Positions 1 to 4,192 of a stretch of 8,041 nucleotides of DNA are shown one piece after another (within the stretch, counting starts at the first letter, position 1; the number at the start of each line of letters is the position of its first letter). The notes under the pieces were generated by a model. The model was not told the DNA's origin and searched no databases. It saw only the letters and a program-made list of their open reading frames with translations. The position numbers and the translations under genes are program-made. Source of the stretch: Pyrobaculum sp. GTDB taxonomy: Archaea; Thermoproteota; Thermoprotei; Thermoproteales; Thermoproteaceae. The stretch lies in assembly GCA_020833205.1 (NCBI GenBank), contig JAJHQT010000038.1, forward strand, positions 1 to 8,041, read 5' to 3'.

Positions 1-476
1 ACTACCAGAAACGGGGGAGGGCCGTGTGGTCTTTCTCGCACTACAGCGATATGTCGCAGTTCGGTCCGCGTGCGCACCTCACGGGGCAGGTGGTAAACTG
101 GGGGCCTCTCTATGTTGAGATGGTAATTAGGGCGTATCTGGCCTGGGTCTCCGGCGAGATGTCCATCTGGAGCGAGTGGCCCCCTGAGAGACCTAGGGAC
201 TACTGGTGGAGTATGAAAAACGCCTACACCTACTATGATCATAGGAAGAACCCTGCCGACATAGTCCGTCCGTTAAACCCCGCCGTGCCGGCCGAGGTTA
301 GGGACTACGTTGAGCGGCGGCGGAGGGAGATAATCGAAGGTGTGTGGGACCCATTCACGGGACCCGTAAAGGATCTTAAGGGCAACGTGAAAGTGCCCGA
401 TAGGGCGAGGCTCAGCAAGGACGACCTCTACAACATGGACTGGTTTGTCGAGGGCTACGGACAGTTGCCCTCTTAA
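1..476 (+). CDS. BMP-family substrate-binding protein of an ABC nucleoside importer (5' partial)
   Basis: This is the C-terminal 157 residues of an ABC solute-binding protein; the frame is open from base 3, so the true start lies before the window and the GTG at 24 is internal. The recognisable parts are those of the BMP/Med/PnrA family: a mid-region with a Gly-Gln-Val-Val-Asn-Trp-Gly-Pro stretch (about residues 28-35 of the fragment), an FNPAVP-like NPAVPAEVRDYV helix, the WDPFTGPVKD loop followed by a short 'GNVKVPD' strand, and the family's terminal 'MDWFVEGYGQLPS' tail. Known members of the family bind purine nucleosides or related ligands outside the membrane and hand them to a two-permease, one-ATPase transporter, exactly the gene set that follows. 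The fragment is unusually rich in Trp and Tyr, in keeping with stacking against a nucleobase, but ligand residues cannot be assigned without the N-terminal half. The N-terminal signal or lipobox is outside the window. The stop at 474-476 is 20 bases before the ATPase gene. Confidence 0.88.
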   Translation, partial: YQKRGRAVWSFSHYSDMSQFGPRAHLTGQVVNWGPLYVEMVIRAYLAWVSGEMSIWSEWPPERPRDYWWSMKNAYTYYDHRKNPADIVRPLNPAVPAEVRDYVERRRREIIEGVWDPFTGPVKDLKGNVKVPDRARLSKDDLYNMDWFVEGYGQLPS

Positions 477-490
477 AAGAACCCTCTTAA
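468..490 (+). repeat. 9-bp direct repeat CCCTCTTAA flanking the ATPase start region
   Basis: Two exact copies of CCCTCTTAA lie at 468-476 and 482-490, 14 bases centre to centre. The first ends with the stop codon of the binding-protein gene; the second ends 6 bases before the ATPase start codon. The first copy also forms a small inverted repeat, TCTT-AA-AAGA (471-480). The spacing is a little more than one helical turn, so a regulator contacting both copies is possible, but a chance repeat in an AT-rich gap cannot be ruled out. Confidence 0.45.
471..480 (+). promoter_or_regulatory. Candidate internal promoter (TATA-like box) for the ATPase-permease genes
   Basis: The AT-rich sequence TCTTAAAAGA is centred about 21-22 bases (left edge 26) before the ATG at 497. 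No Shine-Dalgarno-like GGAGG or GGTG is seen in 477-496, so initiation on a leaderless or near-leaderless transcript from this box is plausible. It would let the ATPase and permeases be transcribed apart from the binding protein, which is usually needed in excess. The element overlaps the stop codon of the upstream gene, and its match to an archaeal TATA box is only moderate. Confidence 0.4.
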
Positions 491-496
491 CCGTTT

Positions 497-1885
497 ATGC
501 TCCTTAAGGCGGTTGGGATCAAGAAGGTTTTTCCAGGTGTGGTCGCCTTGGACGGAGTAGATTTTGAGGTTGACAAGGGGGAGGTTCACGGACTCCTCGG
601 CGAGAACGGCGCTGGGAAGTCAACGCTGATTTCTTTGCTCTATGGAGTCTATACGCCAGACGGCGGCGAGATACTTCTCAATGGGAGGCGGGTTGTTATA
701 AAATCGCCAAAACACGCCGCAAGCCTAGGCATATCGCTTATATCTCAACACTTCGCCTTGGTTGACTCCTTCACGGTCGAAGAGAACTTGAGACTCGCCG
801 GCGTGGAGATGAAGACCGCCGCGAAAATCGCAGAAGAGATCGGCGTGGAGATTCCGCTTGAAAAGTACGTGTGGGAGCTTACCGTGGGCGAGAAGCAACG
901 CGTGGAGATAGTGAAGGCTCTTGCGAGGAACAGCGAAATCCTGCTCATGGACGAGCCGACGGCGCTTCTAAGTCCTAGAGAGGTTAAGGCCTTGTTGAAC
1001 ATAGTTAGGAGGCTCGCCGACTTGGGCAAGGCGGTGGTTTTCGTAACGCATAAGATTAGGGAGGCTGTGGAGGTCTCCGACAGGATCACAGTGTTGCGGA
1101 GAGGGCGCAAGGTGGGCGTTTACGAGAGGCCCTTTGACGAGAGGGTTCTGCTTGAGGCCATGTTTCAAGGCGTGGTTCAGCGTCGAGCGTCTAGAGGCTC
1201 CTCCATAGGCGACGTAATATACCGTACAGAGAACCTCCGCGGCGAAAGGGTAAGAAGAGCCAGCATAGAGGTGCGGCGGGGTGAACTCGTCGTGGTTCTA
1301 GGCGTTGCAGGCAACGGCCAAGAGGAGCTTATGGCTCTTCTTTCAGGCTTCAAAAGGCCTAAGAGCGGGAGGGTGTTCATAGACGGCGAGGACGTCACAG
1401 GCAAGCCGTTTCACGAGTTTTTGAGGAGAGGCGTGGCGTATCTGCCAGAGGACCGAAGCCGCGCCTTGGCTAAAGAGCTAAGCGTGTTAGATAACTTTAA
1501 GATTAGGTGCGTAAAGGGGTGCGTGGAGAAGCTGGCCGAGGCGAAGAAGATTCTAGACATAGATTTCCCAAGCCCCCGTACAAAAGCCGCCGCACTTTCT
1601 GGAGGCAACCAACAGAAGATGTTGCTGGCGCGCGAGCTATGGCTTAGAGAACCCTACATCTTAGTTGCCTCCTATCCCACCAGAGGACTTGACGTAGAGA
1701 CGACCGAGAAGTTTTACGCACTTGTAAGAAACGTGGTTAAAGGCGGCGCGGTGATGAGCCTTGAGGATGTCGAGGAGGCTGTGGAGAGAGCAGATAGAAT
1801 CTACGTCATATCTAGGGGAGAGGTCGTGGCGTCTTTTACGCCTCCCTTTGATGTAGATGAAATAGCCGAGGCGATGACCGCATGA
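497..1885 (+). CDS. Nucleoside-type ABC importer ATPase with two fused ATP-binding domains (YufO/NupO-like)
   Basis: A 462-residue cytoplasmic ATPase that powers the two permeases encoded just downstream. Domain 1 has Walker A GENGAGKST (35-43), a Q-loop glutamine at about 84, a degenerate signature LTVGEKQ (128-134), Walker B ILLMDEPTA (148-156) and H-loop His185. Domain 2 has a broken Walker A, GVAGNGQEE (269-277, Gln in place of Lys), a good signature LSGGNQQK (367-374), a Walker B ending Val-Ala-Ser-Tyr-Pro instead of Asp-Glu-Pro (390-394), a D-loop TRGLD, and Ser where the H-loop His should be (about 421). Thus one composite site (Walker A/B of domain 1 with signature of domain 2) looks catalytic and the other degenerate; this asymmetry is a known trait of the sugar/nucleoside double-domain ATPases and not decay. 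The helical part of domain 1 is short, and the total is below the roughly 500 residues common in bacteria. The ATG at 497 fits the family N terminus. Its stop overlaps the next start in ATGA. Nucleoside rather than sugar specificity is inferred from the BMP neighbour. Confidence 0.92.
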   Translation: MLLKAVGIKKVFPGVVALDGVDFEVDKGEVHGLLGENGAGKSTLISLLYGVYTPDGGEILLNGRRVVIKSPKHAASLGISLISQHFALVDSFTVEENLRLAGVEMKTAAKIAEEIGVEIPLEKYVWELTVGEKQRVEIVKALARNSEILLMDEPTALLSPREVKALLNIVRRLADLGKAVVFVTHKIREAVEVSDRITVLRRGRKVGVYERPFDERVLLEAMFQGVVQRRASRGSSIGDVIYRTENLRGERVRRASIEVRRGELVVVLGVAGNGQEELMALLSGFKRPKSGRVFIDGEDVTGKPFHEFLRRGVAYLPEDRSRALAKELSVLDNFKIRCVKGCVEKLAEAKKILDIDFPSPRTKAAALSGGNQQKMLLARELWLREPYILVASYPTRGLDVETTEKFYALVRNVVKGGAVMSLEDVEEAVERADRIYVISRGEVVASFTPPFDVDEIAEAMTA

Positions 1886-2844
1886 GGCTGGTCCAGAGAG
1901 AAAACCCCTCGCCGCTGTATTATGCCATAGCGTTTCTCGGCTCCTTGGCGACGGTAGTTCTTATAGTGTTTTTACTCACCGGGGACTTGGCCGTTGCGGC
2001 TAGGTCTCTCACTGTATTTGACGTAGGCTACCTTCTCAGGGTCTTTGTGGTGGTTGGCGTGGTGAGTTTAGCCGGCGTGGTCTCCTACCGCGCGGGGCTC
2101 TGGAACATAGGGCAAGAGGGGCAGGCGATTATAGGCGCCCTAGCCGCCATTTCGTCACGTAGCCCAGCCGAGGCGGTGGCGTCTGCGGCGCTTGCGGCGG
2201 GCGGGTGGGTATTGATACCGGCGGCGTTGAGGGCGGTTATGAACATAAACGAGGCTGTGACAACCTTCCTCACTTCGCTGGCCGCGGTTTCGGTAGCCCG
2301 CTACTTCGTCGAAGGTCCCTTAAAAGACCCCGCGAAGAAGGGCTTTGTGGTGACTCTGGAGGCGCCTCATATTAGCCTACTTTATGCCGCTACGCTCCTC
2401 GTAGGCCTCTTAGCGTTTGTGGTCTTGTTGTACAGAACCCGCATAGGACTTACTATGCGTCTCCTTTCTGCCGGAGAGGATGTCGTGAAATATGCCGGGG
2501 GAAGGCCGTCGTTATATATCCTAGCCGCCCTCGGCCTAAGCGGAGTTTTTGCCGGTATAGGCGGCGCCTTGGAAATTATGACGAGAGACGCCGGACGTTA
2601 CATGACGTTGCAACAGGTAAGCACCGGGTTTGGACTGTACGGAATCTCCGCCGCGTGGCTGGGGGGCCTCCACCCGCTGGGCGCCGTCGCCGCCTCTCTT
2701 TATATAGCTTGGCTCTACGTCGTTGCCGTAAATCTAAAAGTGGCTGGTCTCCCCGCCTTAGTGGCAAATGCATTGGTGGGCACAGCCATGGCGTGGGGTC
2801 TGGCAGGCTACACCATGTACAGATACAAGTTGATATGGCGGTAG
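1882..2844 (+). CDS. ABC nucleoside importer permease, subunit 1 (YufP/NupP-like)
   Basis: A 320-residue polytopic membrane protein of the BPD_transp_2 type (permeases of branched amino acid, ribose and nucleoside importers). Hydrophobic segments lie at about residues 13-33, 50-69, 82-117, 125-141, 165-184, 210-231, 250-284 and 289-312. Family marks are the AGLWNIGQEGQAIIGA stretch (71-86), the NINEAVTTFLTSL segment (121-133, matching the 'NEVI.T..LNY' region of NupP relatives), and the cytoplasmic GLTMRLLSAGED loop (189-200) that should dock on the ATPase. The ATG at 1882 lies inside the ATPase stop (ATGA, 4-base overlap), and a GAGG at 1868-1871 could act as a ribosome site, so translational coupling is likely. 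It pairs with the following permease to form the membrane channel. The substrate is inferred to be a nucleoside from the gene set; a sugar cannot be excluded. Confidence 0.88.
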   Translation: MRLVQRENPSPLYYAIAFLGSLATVVLIVFLLTGDLAVAARSLTVFDVGYLLRVFVVVGVVSLAGVVSYRAGLWNIGQEGQAIIGALAAISSRSPAEAVASAALAAGGWVLIPAALRAVMNINEAVTTFLTSLAAVSVARYFVEGPLKDPAKKGFVVTLEAPHISLLYAATLLVGLLAFVVLLYRTRIGLTMRLLSAGEDVVKYAGGRPSLYILAALGLSGVFAGIGGALEIMTRDAGRYMTLQQVSTGFGLYGISAAWLGGLHPLGAVAASLYIAWLYVVAVNLKVAGLPALVANALVGTAMAWGLAGYTMYRYKLIWR

Positions 2845-3698
2845 AGTTTTTCTCAATAGCTTCAGAGGCTTTGAAGAGCGCGGCGCCAATTCTCCTTGCG
2901 ACGTTGGGCGCCGTGGTGGGACAACGAGCCGGCGTCTTGAACCTGGGTCTTGAGGGCGTTGTGTATCTCTCGGCGGCTGTAGCCGCCGTAGTAGGGCCGC
3001 CTTGGGGCTTTTTGGCAGCTATTGCGGTCGGCACGTTCTACAACCTTCTCTACTACGTGTTGTCGAACGACCTCGCCCTAAATCAGATACTGCTTGGTTT
3101 TGCGTTCACCATGGTGGGATACGGCTTGGGGTCGCAAGTAGCCAGAGGCGTGGTGGGGAGGCCGATAGAGAAGCCGGCTATATACGGCATCGAGGTCTTC
3201 GTCGCCGCCGTGGGGGTCGCGGTGGCTGTGTATCTGTTTCTCAGATCCAGGATTGGACTAGCTATCAGAGCCTCCGGCGACGACCCCGCGTCGCTGGATT
3301 TGATGGGCGTCGACGTATACAGCGTGAGGAGAGTCGCGGGGCTTGTGGAGGGTCTTCTCGCCTCAGCTGCCGGGGCGTATCTCGTGTTGATGTACTACGG
3401 GAGCTGGTCTGATACGCTTGTCATGGGCTGGGGAACTCTTGCCGTCGTCACGGCGATGATCGCGCTCTGGTCTCCGTTGTTGGCGATAGCCGCATCGCTG
3501 GTGCCGTCGCTTTTCATCTCGCTTGTGTATATCCTTCAGGGGTATCTTGCGGTGTCTCCTCATCTCTTAAATGTAGTTCCTTACGCCGCCTCTATGGCGG
3601 TGTTGGTCGTTGTCCAAGTTGCCATGAGTAAGACGCGGCTAAGAACGCTGGCGCCGAGGTGGCTGGCGAAGCCGTACATCAGAGAGGAACGTACATAA
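2835..3698 (+). CDS. ABC nucleoside importer permease, subunit 2 (YufQ/NupQ-like)
   Basis: A 287-residue polytopic permease, the second half of the transmembrane pair. Family marks: AGVLNLGLEGVVYLSA (32-47), equivalent to the 'GVVNIGLEG' segment of NupQ relatives; the cytoplasmic GLAIRASGDDPASLDLMGVDVY loop (141-162), which matches the 'GENP..A..LGI.V' coupling loop that touches the ATPase; and GWGTLAVVTAMIALWSPL (198-215). The C-terminal 25 residues are basic and probably cytoplasmic. I chose the ATG at 2835 (10-base overlap with the previous gene): the frame is open upstream to a start at 2655, but those 60 extra residues are Arg/Pro/Gly/His-rich, unlike any permease, and would lie wholly within the previous gene. 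No clear ribosome site precedes the ATG, so termination-reinitiation is the likely mode. The gene ends 2 bases from the convergent membrane-protein gene. Confidence 0.9.
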   Translation: MAVEFFSIASEALKSAAPILLATLGAVVGQRAGVLNLGLEGVVYLSAAVAAVVGPPWGFLAAIAVGTFYNLLYYVLSNDLALNQILLGFAFTMVGYGLGSQVARGVVGRPIEKPAIYGIEVFVAAVGVAVAVYLFLRSRIGLAIRASGDDPASLDLMGVDVYSVRRVAGLVEGLLASAAGAYLVLMYYGSWSDTLVMGWGTLAVVTAMIALWSPLLAIAASLVPSLFISLVYILQGYLAVSPHLLNVVPYAASMAVLVVVQVAMSKTRLRTLAPRWLAKPYIREERT

Positions 3699-3700
3699 TA

Positions 3701-4051
3701 TCAAGATAACAAGGCCCTTATGATCTTGCGCGCAACTGTTCTCTTGATCTGAAGTGCATAAAGCAAGAGCGACAGCGTAAACAGAATATTCAGCGCCCAA
3801 GACGCCGCCTTCAAAAACAGCACTAGGAAGTACAAGTCTATGGGGGGGTTCAACGCACTAAGCAATACGTTTGTGGCTGTTTCATAGAGCAGAGGGCCCG
3901 CCACCGGAACTAGAGAAAGCACCAGCGATAAAGACAACATAAAGCCGACGATGCCGTTCCAAAGCAACGAAGACGGCTCTGTCGTGACGAGCAACGTAAG
4001 TGCTACGGCGTAGATTGTAGTAAACACGGCAATGCCAAGGTAGAATTTCAT
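3701..4051 (-). CDS. Small hydrophobic membrane protein of unknown function, downstream partner of a 33-residue ORF
   Basis: I do not recognise this protein. It is 116 residues with strongly hydrophobic segments at about 3-22, 29-50 and 71-100 (the last long enough for one tilted or two short helices), so 3 or 4 membrane passes are likely. Between segments 2 and 3 is a short polar stretch with GPLLYETATN and ALNPPID; the tail (101-116) has two Lys and three Arg and no acids, so by the positive-inside rule the C terminus is probably cytoplasmic. I chose the ATG at 4051, which overlaps the stop of the small upstream ORF in ATGA and is preceded directly by GGGAGGT. A GTG at 4078 would add nine residues (VANGKTAGG) but has no ribosome site and lies within the small ORF. 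It is convergent with the transporter operon and its codon content resembles its neighbours. No catalytic motif is visible. Confidence 0.75.
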   Translation of the reverse strand: MKFYLGIAVFTTIYAVALTLLVTTEPSSLLWNGIVGFMLSLSLVLSLVPVAGPLLYETATNVLLSALNPPIDLYFLVLFLKAASWALNILFTLSLLLYALQIKRTVARKIIRALLS

Positions 4052-4149
4052 ACCTCCCGCAGTTTTTCCATTAGCCACTCAATTATATAGCTATGGGCCG
4101 TGCCCGGCTTCTTCGGCAACGTCTCTAGGCATCTCTTTATGGTCTCCAT
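4048..4149 (-). CDS. Small ORF, 33 residues, unknown function, translationally coupled to the membrane-protein gene
   Basis: Reading the minus strand from the ATG at 4149 gives 33 codons: METIKRCLETLPKKPGTA, then HSYIIEWLMEKLREV, then TGA at 4050-4048. Support for a real gene: it fills the gap between the membrane-protein start and the divergent polymerase gene; its stop overlaps the next start as ATGA, as the transporter genes here also do; an AT-rich box lies about 23 bases before its ATG; and the last 14 residues would form an amphipathic helix (Ile-Ile-Glu-Trp-Leu-Met-Glu-Lys-Leu-Arg). There is no membrane segment, and the middle Pro-Lys-Lys-Pro-Gly should break the chain into two short helices. 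Function is unknown. Alternatives: a chance ORF, or an upstream leader peptide whose translation only controls the membrane protein. Confidence 0.55.
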   Translation of the reverse strand: METIKRCLETLPKKPGTAHSYIIEWLMEKLREV

Positions 4150-4163
4150 AGTTTTGGAATAAC

Positions 4164-4176
4164 ATAATATTTTTAT
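4164..4176. promoter_or_regulatory. Shared AT-rich promoter core between the polymerase gene (+) and the small-ORF unit (-)
   Basis: The sequence ATAATATTTTTAT (4164-4176) is the only strong AT box in the 43-base region separating the small ORF start (4149, minus) and the polymerase GTG (4193, plus). Read on the plus strand it is centred about 24 bases before 4193; read on the minus strand, ATAAAAAT (4176 to 4169) is centred about 23 bases before 4149. Both distances fit leaderless archaeal transcription, where the TATA box lies some 25 bases before a start codon that is also the transcript start. It implies the two directions compete for one TBP/TFB site. Confidence 0.55.
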
Positions 4177-4192
4177 GTTCTCCTTGAATAGT

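Noticed and set aside
1751..1757. GTGATGA resembling box C of a C/D sRNA, common in Pyrobaculum-type genomes.
   Set aside because: No box D (CTGA) or D'/C' pair follows within 60-70 bases, and the site lies within coding sequence of the ATPase.
1301..1800. Decay of the second ATPase domain (Walker A lysine, Walker B acids and H-loop His missing).
   Set aside because: The same losses are usual in the second domain of sugar/nucleoside importer ATPases, and the signature and D-loop of this domain are intact, so it is a family trait.
2655..2834. A 60-residue N-terminal extension of the second permease (open frame back to 2655).
   Set aside because: The added residues are Arg/Gly/Pro/His-rich, non-hydrophobic, and lie entirely inside the first permease gene; the ATG at 2835 gives the expected permease N terminus.
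2576..3412. Long overlapping ORFs at 2576-3034 (minus) and 3002-3412 (plus).
   Set aside because: Both are low-complexity Arg/Pro/Ala/Gly-rich readings within permease genes that have clear family motifs; they are frame shadows of GC-rich codons.
4052..4078. GTG start at 4078 for the small membrane protein.
   Set aside because: It adds nine non-conserved-looking residues inside the small ORF with no ribosome site; the ATG at 4051 has the ATGA coupling and an adjacent GGGAGGT. It is not fully excluded.
4081..4092. TATATAATT (minus strand) as the promoter of the membrane protein alone.
   Set aside because: It is centred about 35 bases before the ATG at 4051 and could give an 8-base leader, but it also encodes in-frame codons (Ser-Tyr-Ile-Ile) of the small ORF; kept only as an alternative explanation for that region.
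4094..4106. Small hairpin GGGC-CGT-GCCC in the small-ORF region.
   Set aside because: A 4-bp stem with no U-run after it on either strand; too small to be a terminator or RNA element.
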